From positions 1 to 64,000 of the forward strand of contig NZ_WWCM01000001.1 in the NCBI RefSeq assembly GCF_009857915.1: a stretch of 64,000 bases of DNA. The letters are read 5' to 3'. This DNA is from Duganella qianjiadongensis (lineage in GTDB: Bacteria > Pseudomonadota > Gammaproteobacteria > Burkholderiales > Burkholderiaceae_D). Shown in pieces: positions 49,450 through 57,767 of the stretch (position 1 is the stretch's first letter; every line of letters begins with the position of its first letter). The position numbers were made by a program, and so were the translations under genes. Below the pieces are notes generated by a model. That model did no database searches. It was not told the DNA's origin and saw only the letters and a list, made by a program, of their open reading frames with translations.

Positions 49450-52400
49450 CTAATTCTGCCTCTGTTCGCCATTCTGAGTGGCTTGCATGGCAAGTCTGGC
49501 AACCGGCACGGCAGCTAGCGCCGGCACATGGTCGCTGCCGGCTTGGGCTTGGGCACGGACCAGCGCTGCCAGCACCGTGGCCAGCACCGGCGCAGCGTGC
49601 TCGCCACCCGTAGCATCGGAATGGCTGACGAATATTGCCACTGCCAGCCGGTGCGTCTGGCCCGGCAGGCTGCCCGCTTCCAGCCAGCCGGTGAACCACA
49701 CGGTGGCGCTATCCGGACCAGTAGGCGCCGTACCGGTCTTGCCGTACAGACCGCGCCGCAATCCGGCCAGCGCCGGCTGGCGGAAAGCACCGGCGCCGGT
49801 ACCGATATCGACCACACCCTTCATGCCGGCCCGTATGCGGTCCAGCCGTATGCCCAGTGGCGCCGGTTCCGGCGCTGCGCTGGTGCGCTGGTCCAGTGCC
49901 AGCAGCAGGCGCGGGGTGACCACCCGCCCCTGGGCAATCGCGGCCGAGGCCAGCGCCATCTGCAGCGGCGTGGCCTGCATGCGCAAGCCTATGCTCATCT
50001 GGCGCAATTCGTGGCGCGTGTGGATGGGGTCGATGTGGGCGGGCGTGGCTTGCAGCGCGTCCCAGTAGCGCCAGTCGTAGTCGGCCGGCAGCAGGCCGCC
50101 ATCAAGCCGGCACGCCTGCTCGAAACCCAGCCGGCGGGCAGCCGCCACGATAGGCCGCACCGGATCGAGCGCAGCAGCATCGAGCGCCTGCAGATCCGGC
50201 GCACCGCCTTCGGCGCGGCCAAACAGGGAACGGTCGCTCAGTTCACCAGTCCATGCAAACCACGTATTGATGCTATACGTGAGGGCTTGCGCCAGTCCCA
50301 GCTTGCCATCCTGCGCGCGCCGCTCCAGACTCTGTTCGTGGTAATTCGTCACATGGGCCAGACGGGGATTGAGCGGGTAGCTTGCCGCATCGGTCTGGAA
50401 GCCGAAGCCACGCTGGCGCGCCAGCTGGTTCAGCGCGGGTAAAGGCTGGCCTGCCAGCAGTGCATCGAGCTGACTATCGTCGCGAGCTGCCAGCTCCAGC
50501 CCCAGCGCGCTAACCACCTTGAAGGTAGAGCCGGGACTCTGATGCGCGCCGCCATCATGCTGCCACGCGGGCAGGCGCAGCGGACTGCGGGCCGGACTGG
50601 TACGGTCGAAATCGCGCACTTCGGCCCAGTTGGCTGCATTCACCAGACCGGTGCCGGCGCCCGCTGCAGCGAGAATATCGCCGTTCTCCGCATCCAGTAT
50701 CACCATGCCGGCATGGCGGCCTTCTGGCACAGGCTGCGCAGCGCGACACTGGCCATCCTCCCAGCGGCCACGGCGCAGGCCTACACAGTCCAGCACCTGC
50801 TGGCTCAATGCCTGCAAAGGCAGATCGAGCGACAAACGGGCCTGCTGCGGCCCGTGCGGCAGACGGGCCAGCATGCCCGCCACGCTGCTGCCATGGTCGC
50901 GGGCCAGTCCCAGCAAGGGCGCCAGTCCGGCTTGCGCGGCATCGGCAGTAGGAGCGCCATCGCGCCACAGCGGCGTGCCATGCCGGTCGCTCAGCTGCAG
51001 CGCGGCGGGTATCCCGGCCTGTGCGGGCAAACTGGCCTTGCCGGCAGCCGCAACGGGCAAGGCCTGCCAGCGCAAAATGCCGTGATCCAGCGACAGATGG
51101 CGGTATTTCTGGTCTTCTTCCGGCTGGAAAGCCAGCGGTACCACGTCCAGCACGACGCTGCGTGCCCCCGGCAGCAGGTCCAGCACCAGTTGCTGCACAT
51201 CGCTGGCAGCACGGCAGGCCCGCCCTGTACAGGCGGGCATGCTGCGCACGCTGGCTCCGGACACCTGCAGCACGCGGCCGATCAGCATCAGCCGCAGCGG
51301 CGTGCTGCCCTGAGCCGCAGGCGGCACTGCAAACTGCAAGCGCACCTTGCGCTGCTGCGCCTGCAAGCTTTGCGGCCAGTGGGCCAGCCGGTTCCAGCTT
51401 TGCCAGCCCTGCGGCAAAGCATCGAAGAGCCGCGACGCAGCGACGGGCATCTGAGCCGTCGTCGCCAGCGGCACCGACACACCGTCATCCTTGGCCACCA
51501 TGCCGGCCTGCCACTGCGCGGGTGCATCGGTGTGGCGCCGATCTACCGTAGCGGCAACGGCGCCTGCCTGCGCCACTTTCGGCACGCGCCATGCAAGCAG
51601 CCAGCGTTCGCTGTTGAACAGGTCTATCTGCTGCCGCACATAAGCGCCGTCGGCCTGATAGTACAGGCGCTTGAGCAGCTTGCGCGTAGCGGCATCATGC
51701 GCCACGTCCTGCCATGCGGCGGGTCCATCCACCCGCTGTGCCGTACCCAGTTCCTGCCACTGCAGCAGGTCGGGCGGCGCCAGCTCGATGCTGCCCTGAC
51801 TATTCAGACGCAGCAAGCCTTGCGCCTGCAAGGATGCAAACAGGCTGGCGTCTTCCAGCGCGGCAGCGGGGCTGGCCGGCACCTGATACACACCTGCCAT
51901 CAGCAGACTGCTCACAGGCCGCCCGCGTGCCGGAAATGCCTGCACCAATGCTGCCGGCGCAGGCGTGCTGACGCCAGCCTTGCCGTCCAGGTCGCGATGC
52001 GCCACGCGATACAGCTGCAAGGACAGCTCGCCCGCCTGCGGGCAGATGATATTGTTGCGCCGTTCAATGCGCAGTGCAGCCCGCTTGCCCCACACCAGCC
52101 AGCCTAACTGGCGCAGGCCCACCGTAGCCGCGCTGCCCTGCTCGATCTGTCCCAGGCTGGCATCGCTCAGCCAGCGCACGTCGGAAGTCTTGCTCTGCCA
52201 GCTTAGCTGCAATGGTTCGCTGGCAGGGTCGCTGAATGCGCGCACCGCCTTGCCAGTGATCTGCACCAGCGGCATACCGTCCATATCGCCCTGCTGCGAT
52301 ACCAGCAGCACATTGCGCAGGGCCTGCGGCGCCTTGCTTTCCTCATTCTGCCCTACCCAGCGCTGTACATCTTCAAAACGGTAGCCGATACGCAGCGGCA

Positions 52401-52857
52401 GCAGGCGTGCGTCATCCGGCGCACGCAACTGGCTGCACAGATCGATACGCACAGGTGGTGCGGCCTGCATACCGGCCAGCACCAGCAAAGCAGCTTCGGG
52501 CTGCAGGCTAGTCGTAATACCGGCCTGCTCCGGTACCTCGAAGCGCACCCCGGGCAGCACGCCCTGAAACGCCTGCACCGCGCGCTCGGCACGGGCAGAC
52601 TGCACCGTCACCCCGCTGCCGCCAGCGAGAAAACGCGCATGCACGACGATCAGCGCAGCACCGGCTAGCATCACGCCAGCCATCAGCAGCCAGTGCCAGC
52701 GCAGCAGGCGCGGCGAGCGCGGACGCCAAGCCGTGCGCGTCGGCAGCAGCTGCGCTAGGGTTCTATCCGTCCCGCCCGCACGGAAATTGGCGGCGCGACG
52801 ACGGGCGCGACTGCGCGCCTGTGCAGTCTGCACGATGGTAGAGATAAAACGCAACAT
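49450..52857 (-). CDS. penicillin-binding protein with large N-terminal extracytoplasmic region (class B-like)
   Basis: 1135 aa. Cytoplasmic N-terminus of about 55 residues, basic and with several Thr (GGTDRTLAQLLPTRT), one membrane helix at about 56-76, a non-family region of about 550 residues, then a transpeptidase domain. Catalytic motifs: STFK with Ser777 and Lys780, SIN at 862-864, KTG at 1040-1042. No glycosyltransferase 51 domain is seen, so cross-linking would need a SEDS partner such as the one at 31307-33868. First gene of the minus-strand operon. SD gaggaa close to ATG. Confidence 0.9.
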   Translation of the reverse strand: MLRFISTIVQTAQARSRARRRAANFRAGGTDRTLAQLLPTRTAWRPRSPRLLRWHWLLMAGVMLAGAALIVVHARFLAGGSGVTVQSARAERAVQAFQGVLPGVRFEVPEQAGITTSLQPEAALLVLAGMQAAPPVRIDLCSQLRAPDDARLLPLRIGYRFEDVQRWVGQNEESKAPQALRNVLLVSQQGDMDGMPLVQITGKAVRAFSDPASEPLQLSWQSKTSDVRWLSDASLGQIEQGSAATVGLRQLGWLVWGKRAALRIERRNNIICPQAGELSLQLYRVAHRDLDGKAGVSTPAPAALVQAFPARGRPVSSLLMAGVYQVPASPAAALEDASLFASLQAQGLLRLNSQGSIELAPPDLLQWQELGTAQRVDGPAAWQDVAHDAATRKLLKRLYYQADGAYVRQQIDLFNSERWLLAWRVPKVAQAGAVAATVDRRHTDAPAQWQAGMVAKDDGVSVPLATTAQMPVAASRLFDALPQGWQSWNRLAHWPQSLQAQQRKVRLQFAVPPAAQGSTPLRLMLIGRVLQVSGASVRSMPACTGRACRAASDVQQLVLDLLPGARSVVLDVVPLAFQPEEDQKYRHLSLDHGILRWQALPVAAAGKASLPAQAGIPAALQLSDRHGTPLWRDGAPTADAAQAGLAPLLGLARDHGSSVAGMLARLPHGPQQARLSLDLPLQALSQQVLDCVGLRRGRWEDGQCRAAQPVPEGRHAGMVILDAENGDILAAAGAGTGLVNAANWAEVRDFDRTSPARSPLRLPAWQHDGGAHQSPGSTFKVVSALGLELAARDDSQLDALLAGQPLPALNQLARQRGFGFQTDAASYPLNPRLAHVTNYHEQSLERRAQDGKLGLAQALTYSINTWFAWTGELSDRSLFGRAEGGAPDLQALDAAALDPVRPIVAAARRLGFEQACRLDGGLLPADYDWRYWDALQATPAHIDPIHTRHELRQMSIGLRMQATPLQMALASAAIAQGRVVTPRLLLALDQRTSAAPEPAPLGIRLDRIRAGMKGVVDIGTGAGAFRQPALAGLRRGLYGKTGTAPTGPDSATVWFTGWLEAGSLPGQTHRLAVAIFVSHSDATGGEHAAPVLATVLAALVRAQAQAGSDHVPALAAVPVARLAMQATQNGEQRQN

Positions 52858-53060
52858 GGCTTCCTCGCATGGATAGTCTGGCGACGCCTGCTACTTGCCG
52901 GGGGCCAGCGAAAATCGCCGTGTCGCGGCCGACGTTTTATCGCGCCTATCTGCAATTCGCGCTGTCCGCGTGGCGCTTCGTCGCAATCCGCTGGAGGCTA
53001 GCGGGCCAGTGCCATACCGTACACACATCGAACATCAACGCACAGTCGAAAGGAAGCAAA

Positions 53061-53297
53061 ATGAACATCCTGAGAAACTTCGAAGCCGTATTTGTGGTCG
53101 CACTGGGTCTGGCTAGCGCTGCCAGCTACACCCTCGACAAGCCGGTAGAAACTACGCCAGCCTACGCTGCCGCCGGCAATATGCAGGTGGTGGTGGTCAG
53201 CGCCAAGCGCCTGAGCCCGGAACAGAAACAGGCCTTGCAGGAGCAGGAACGCCCTGCCACGCTGGCCGCCCAGAGCCGCACTGCGAGCAAGATTTGA
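53061..53297 (+). CDS. small exported protein, 78 aa
   Basis: ATG 53061 with aaggaag 5-6 bases upstream. N-terminal hydrophobic segment (FEAVFVVALGLASAASY), then AAGNMQVVVVSAKRLSPEQK and a Gln/Ala tail. Small proteins of this type recur in Oxalobacteraceae; function unknown. Divergent from the PBP gene. Confidence 0.6.
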   Translation: MNILRNFEAVFVVALGLASAASYTLDKPVETTPAYAAAGNMQVVVVSAKRLSPEQKQALQEQERPATLAAQSRTASKI

Positions 53298-53316
53298 ACG
53301 CCCCCCTTCTGCCCAC

Positions 53317-53354
53317 ACGCCTGCCGGATTAATCTGCTGTCGCTGCAGGCGTGC
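53317..53354 (+). terminator. 9-bp inverted repeat after small exported gene
   Basis: cacgcctgc (53317-53325) / gcaggcgtg (53346-53354), 20-base loop, followed by a weak ctggcttgt. Lacks a proper T-run. Confidence 0.35.
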
Positions 53355-53497
53355 TGGCTTGTCCACTCCGTGCGCCAGCACACCTTACTCTGCATCATTT
53401 CTGCATCACTTGTAAGCGTTTGCATCAGGCAGCGCCAGCCTCCTCCCCTCCTTGCTATATTTACTCCATGCACCCGCATTTCACATGGAGAACTATC

Positions 53498-53995
53498 ATG
53501 CACATGCGCCTCAGCCACCTCTGCAGCGCCACGCTGCTCGCACTGGGCACGCTCGCCCTGCCCCTGACACCGGCCCAAGCCCAGACTGAAGTAAGCATCG
53601 TGGTCAGCAATGCACCGCCGCCGCTGCGCTTCGAAAGCCTGCCGCCGCCACGCTCCGGCTATGTGTGGGCGCCCGGCTACTGGCGCTGGAACGGCCACCG
53701 TTATATCTGGCGCACCGGCCACTGGGAAGTGCTGCGCCAGGGCTACCAGTATCAGACCCCGGTCTGGCACGAATACCGTGAAGGCTGGCGCTTCGAGCCG
53801 GGCGGCTGGGTTACCGTCCCGCGCGCCCCGCGTCCCCAGCACTGGGAGCGCGACGACCGGCGCGAATACCATCATGGCCGCGGCCATGGCGACCGCGATC
53901 ACGACGGTATCCCCAACCGCTATGATCGCGACAGGGATGGCGATGGCGTGCCGAACCGGTATGATCACCATCCTGACAACCGGCGGCGTGATTGA
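53498..53995 (+). CDS. exported YXWXGXW-repeat protein with calcium-type Asp repeats
   Basis: 165 aa, signal peptide ending at AQAQT. Aromatic YXWXGXW repeats: [18 protein letters not shown] and [14 protein letters not shown], then a C-terminal Asp/Asn/Gly ladder ([18 protein letters not shown]) like thrombospondin type 3 calcium loops. SD ggagaa 6 bases before ATG. Envelope or surface protein. Confidence 0.82.
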   Translation: MHMRLSHLCSATLLALGTLALPLTPAQAQTEVSIVVSNAPPPLRFESLPPPRSGYVWAPGYWRWNGHRYIWRTGHWEVLRQGYQYQTPVWHEYREGWRFEPGGWVTVPRAPRPQHWERDDRREYHHGRGHGDRDHDGIPNRYDRDRDGDGVPNRYDHHPDNRRRD

Positions 53996-54013
53996 TAAGG
54001 ACAAAGAATACGA

Positions 54014-54745
54014 ATGAACCCCGAAGCCCGGCAGCAATACGAAGCAGCAGAACAGATGCAGCAGATACAGCAACTCGCCTATAAAGCCGAGCGTGCCGAA
54101 GCTGCCCGGCTGGCAGCGCGCCAGCAGATAGCGCCAGAACAGGCGCTCAGGCAGGTGCTGACGCTCGCAGCCGGCAAGGCCGGACTCGACCAGCTGCTGG
54201 CCCGGCGGCAGGCCGGCTTGCAGCAGGTGCAGCTGCGCCAGCAGGCGCGTAGCGCGGCCATGGCACAGCGACAGTCGCGCAGCCGGCTTGCGGCGGGCAG
54301 CCAGCCCGCAAGCGGCGACGGGCAATTGTGGCAGGGCTGGTTTGACGGTTCGGCCGTGCCGAATCCGGGCCGCATCGGCATCGGCGCCCTGCTGCACGGG
54401 CCGCAGGGGCAGAGTATCACCGTCAGCCGGCCGGCTGGCTATGGCAACAGTAGCGAAGCGGAATATCTGGCGCTTACCGCCCTGCTGCAAGCTGCTGTAC
54501 AGGCCGGTGCCACCCGGCTGGACATCTGTGGCGACAGTCAGGTAGTGGTGAATGACGTGAATCTGACGCCGCAAGCCATCGCGGCCGGGCAAGGAGCCAG
54601 CGGGCTAGCGATGCACCGGCAGCAGGTATGCGCACTGATGGCGCAAATAGGCAGGGTCGAATTGCGCTGGCTGCCACGGCATCGGAATGCGGCGGCAGAC
54701 CATCTGGCACAGCAGGCGCTGGAAATTAAGCTGCCAGCGCCGTAG
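54014..54745 (+). CDS. RNase HI-family protein with N-terminal extension
   Basis: 243 aa. Residues 1-100 are Gln/Ala/Arg-rich helix; the RNase H domain starts at 104. Active-site residues visible: Asp111 in GWFDGSAVPNP, Glu150 in SSEAEY, Asp174 in CGDSQVVV, and a later Asp in AAADHLA. Cuts RNA in RNA-DNA hybrids. The last 20 bases overlap the convergent cheW gene. Confidence 0.85.
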   Translation: MNPEARQQYEAAEQMQQIQQLAYKAERAEAARLAARQQIAPEQALRQVLTLAAGKAGLDQLLARRQAGLQQVQLRQQARSAAMAQRQSRSRLAAGSQPASGDGQLWQGWFDGSAVPNPGRIGIGALLHGPQGQSITVSRPAGYGNSSEAEYLALTALLQAAVQAGATRLDICGDSQVVVNDVNLTPQAIAAGQGASGLAMHRQQVCALMAQIGRVELRWLPRHRNAAADHLAQQALEIKLPAP

Positions 54746-55217
54746 TTTCCAGCAGGCCCATGTCGGCGCTGGACATCATCTTGTCGATATCGACCAGTAT
54801 CAGCATGCGCTCATCCACGGTACCGAGGCCGATGATGTGGTCGGTGTTCATGTTCACGCCGATATCCGGTGCCGGCTTCATCTGCTCGGGCAGCAGCGTG
54901 GTGACATCGGAAACGCGGTCCACCACCATGCCTACCACGCGGTGGCCAATGTTCAGAATGATGACGACGGTAAACTGGTCATAGGTGGGCGTACCCAGAT
55001 TGAACTTGATGCGCATATCCACGATCGGCACGATAATACCGCGCAGATTGACCACGCCTTTGAGGAATTCCGGCGCATTGGCGATACGGGTGGGCGTTTC
55101 GTAGCTGCGGATCTCGCTCACCTTCTGGATATCGATGCCATATTCCTCCTGTCCCAGCGTAAATGCCAGATATTCGGCAGCGGGAGTAGCAGCGTGCAGT
55201 TCAGTGACGTTGGACAT
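54726..55217 (-). CDS. cheW: CheW chemotaxis adaptor
   Basis: 163 aa, single CheW domain: EYLAFTLGQEEYGIDI, GVVNLRGIIVPIVDMR, GMVVDRVSDVTTL. Links chemoreceptors to CheA. SD gaggtaa 7 bases before ATG. No other che genes adjacent; the receptor and CheW3 genes lie 40 kb away in this window. Confidence 0.93.
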   Translation of the reverse strand: MSNVTELHAATPAAEYLAFTLGQEEYGIDIQKVSEIRSYETPTRIANAPEFLKGVVNLRGIIVPIVDMRIKFNLGTPTYDQFTVVIILNIGHRVVGMVVDRVSDVTTLLPEQMKPAPDIGVNMNTDHIIGLGTVDERMLILVDIDKMMSSADMGLLETTALAA

Positions 55218-55357
55218 TATGCTTTACCTCAGGAAAGAATTGACTGAGCGTAATATTACCCCAAGTCAATAAATAAAGCAGCAGGCAGGGCAGAAATTTA
55301 TGCCTCGAGGCAATAAAAATCTCGATTTGAAGATTTTTTGCCGCGATTCCGTCAGTT

Positions 55358-55672
55358 TTACAGAGGTTTGGCGGGCAGCTTGGTAGGGGCGCCATGACCT
55401 TCCGCAGGCAGCACACGGGTCAGTGGCAAGGTTTGCGGACGCAGCGGTGCAGCACGCACGGTGGCAGGAACAGCATCATTCTCCGCTGCAACAGTACGTG
55501 CAGGGCTTGCAGTCGCCGCGCCAGGCAGCGGCGCACTGCCACGACTGACAGCGCGGCCCTCGTCGGGACGCGGCATATAACGCGGCGCCAGCGTGGGCGT
55601 ATCATCCAGCGCCCACGCCATAGACGCGCCTACGGTGTAGAGCACCACAGCCAGCGTTATTTTGATGTGCAT
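55358..55672 (-). CDS. hypothetical exported Pro/Ala-rich protein
   Basis: 104 aa from ATG 55672. Signal segment MHIKITLAVVLYTVGASMAWA, then a low-complexity Ala/Pro/Arg/Thr chain (PRPDEGRAVSRGSAPLPG). No SD; a GTG four codons earlier is possible. Not recognised. Confidence 0.5.
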   Translation of the reverse strand: MHIKITLAVVLYTVGASMAWALDDTPTLAPRYMPRPDEGRAVSRGSAPLPGAATASPARTVAAENDAVPATVRAAPLRPQTLPLTRVLPAEGHGAPTKLPAKPL

Positions 55673-55829
55673 AAGAATCGCCACTAATTGTCAGTTATGA
55701 AAGCATTTTGCACAATCACCCGCCGCTTTGCAAGTGCGATGTAACATTCTTGCAAAAAACGGAGTCTGCACAAGCGTAGCGCCAGCCTGTATGATCCAGA
55801 TCATCTGAACGCCCCACCACCGGAGACCC

Positions 55830-56489
55830 ATGAATAGTTTGCTCAGCAGCTGGCACCCGCGTCTGGTCCAGCTCGCCACCAGCGCTGCCGGCAGTGACGG
55901 CGCACACGACAGCAACCACCTGCACCGCGTCTGGCGCAACGCCAGCCTGCTGCTGCAAGACTACCCCGAGGCGGATGCGCTGGTGGTGCTGGCGGCCTGC
56001 TATCTGCATGATCTGGTCAACCTGCCCAAGAACGATCCCGAACGCCATCTGGCCTCGCGCAAGGCTGCACTGCTGGCCAGCCGCCAGCTGGCGGAACTGG
56101 ACTTTCCGCGCGATAAGCTGAGCGCCGTGGCGCATGCCATCGAAAGCCACAGCTTTTCCGCCGGCATCGCTGCCGAAACCATCGAAGCGAAAATCGTGCA
56201 GGATGCCGACCGTCTCGACGCTCTGGGCGCCGTCGGTCTGGCGCGGCTGTTCTATACGGCGGGCCGCATGGGCACGGGGCTGGCGCATGCCGACGATCCC
56301 ATGGCACTACAGCGCGAACTCGATGAAAAAGCCTATGCCATCGACCATATCGACACCAAGCTGGCCACCCTGCCCGCCAAAATGCAGACAGCGGCGGGAC
56401 GCCAGCTGGCCAATACCCGCCTGCTGGCACTGACCAGCTTCCGCGACGACTTTATCGCCGAATGGGCCCCTAGCCCTGCCACACCCTGA
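55830..56489 (+). CDS. HD-domain phosphohydrolase
   Basis: 219 aa. His/Asp metal site: HDSNHLHRVWRN, LHDLVNLPKNDP, HAIESHSFS, VQDADRLDALG. Same architecture as E. coli YedJ-type hydrolases; likely nucleotide or phosphoester hydrolysis. SD ggaga close to ATG. MFS gene starts 17 bases after the stop. Confidence 0.9.
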   Translation: MNSLLSSWHPRLVQLATSAAGSDGAHDSNHLHRVWRNASLLLQDYPEADALVVLAACYLHDLVNLPKNDPERHLASRKAALLASRQLAELDFPRDKLSAVAHAIESHSFSAGIAAETIEAKIVQDADRLDALGAVGLARLFYTAGRMGTGLAHADDPMALQRELDEKAYAIDHIDTKLATLPAKMQTAAGRQLANTRLLALTSFRDDFIAEWAPSPATP

Positions 56490-56506
56490 TACCTGACCAC
56501 TATTCC

Positions 56507-57757
56507 ATGTCCAGCACCCCGACCTCGAACCCGGCCCGCCGCATCGGCGCCACCGCACCGGCCAGTCTCAACTTCATTCTGTTCAGCGTCTTCATCGACA
56601 TGCTGGGCATAGGCCTGATCGTGCCCGTGCTGCCCATGCTGGTAGGCGAATTTACCGGCAGCCGCGAAAATCAGGCGCACTGGTTCGCTATCCTCAGCGC
56701 CGTGTTCGGGCTGATGCAATTCCTCTGCATGCCCATGCTGGGCGCCATCAGCGACCGTATCGGCCGCCGCCCCGTGCTGCTGTATTCCATGGCCGGCATG
56801 TGCGTCAACTTCCTCACTACAGCCTGGGCGCCGAATCTGGCCTGCCTGTTCATCGGCCGTGTGGTGGGCGGCATGTCCTCGGCCAGCATGTCGGTGGCCT
56901 CGGCCTATGCCTCCGACATTTCCACGCCAGACAACCGGGCCAAGAGTTTCGGCAAGGTCGGTGCCGCCTTCGGTCTCGGTTTCATCTGCGGCCCCATGCT
57001 GGGCGGGCTGCTGGGCTCGGTCGATCTGCACCTGCCGTTCTATGTAGCGGGCGCGCTGTCGGCGCTGAACTTCGTGTACGGCTATTTCGTCGTGCCGGAA
57101 TCGCTGCCGGCCGAACGCCGCGCGCCTTTCAGTCTGGCCCGCATCAATCCGCTGACGGCGCTGCTGCGGCTGGCCCGCCGCACGGATATCCGTGGTCTGG
57201 TGATCACCTTCGCGCTGGTCACCTGTGCCCAGATGATGCTGCAGACTACCTGGGTGCTGTACACCCACTTCCGCTTCGACTGGACGCCGGGCCAGAATGG
57301 CGCTGCGCTATTCTGCGTGGGCCTGACGGCGGCGGTGGTGCAGGCCGGACTGCTCGGCGTGCTGATCAAGCGCTTTGGCGAAGTCCGACTCGCCCTGCTG
57401 GGCATGGGTTCGGGTGCGATTACCTTCCTGCTGTACGGACTGGCCACGCAAGGCTGGATGATGTACGTCCTCATCCTGTGCAACATCCTCTCCTTCGCCG
57501 TCGGCCCGGCCCTGCAGGCGCTGACTTCGAAAGCCACGCCGCCGGCCGAACAGGGTGAGCTGATGGGCTCTCTGCAGTCCGTCAACAGTCTGGGCATCAT
57601 CTTCATGCCCCTGATCGGCGCCGAGATACTGGGCCGTGTCAGCCATCTGCCGTCTAACGACTGGCGCATGGGCGCCAGCTTCTATTTCTGCGCGCTGCTG
57701 CAGCTGCTGGCCATCCTGGTGGCGCGCCACTACTTCAAGGCGCACCGGCAGGACTGA
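56507..57757 (+). CDS. MFS transporter, TetA-like
   Basis: 416 aa, 12 predicted spans. Motif A in the first loop as GAISDRIGRRPVLL; GRVVGGMSSASMSVASAYASD in helix 4 matches the TetA(drug:H+ antiport) subfamily. The efflux substrate cannot be read from sequence. Probably co-transcribed with the HD hydrolase. Confidence 0.92.
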   Translation: MSSTPTSNPARRIGATAPASLNFILFSVFIDMLGIGLIVPVLPMLVGEFTGSRENQAHWFAILSAVFGLMQFLCMPMLGAISDRIGRRPVLLYSMAGMCVNFLTTAWAPNLACLFIGRVVGGMSSASMSVASAYASDISTPDNRAKSFGKVGAAFGLGFICGPMLGGLLGSVDLHLPFYVAGALSALNFVYGYFVVPESLPAERRAPFSLARINPLTALLRLARRTDIRGLVITFALVTCAQMMLQTTWVLYTHFRFDWTPGQNGAALFCVGLTAAVVQAGLLGVLIKRFGEVRLALLGMGSGAITFLLYGLATQGWMMYVLILCNILSFAVGPALQALTSKATPPAEQGELMGSLQSVNSLGIIFMPLIGAEILGRVSHLPSNDWRMGASFYFCALLQLLAILVARHYFKAHRQD

Positions 57758-57767
57758 CACGGCAGGC

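Noticed and set aside
55309-55342. AT-rich hairpin between cheW and the exported protein gene
   Set aside because: The T/A runs are inside the stem, not after it, so it does not fit an intrinsic terminator; may be chance.
55791-55804. Palindrome atgatccagatcat before the HD hydrolase gene
   Set aside because: Half-sites deviate from FNR (ATGAT not TTGAT) and no -10 is at the right distance.
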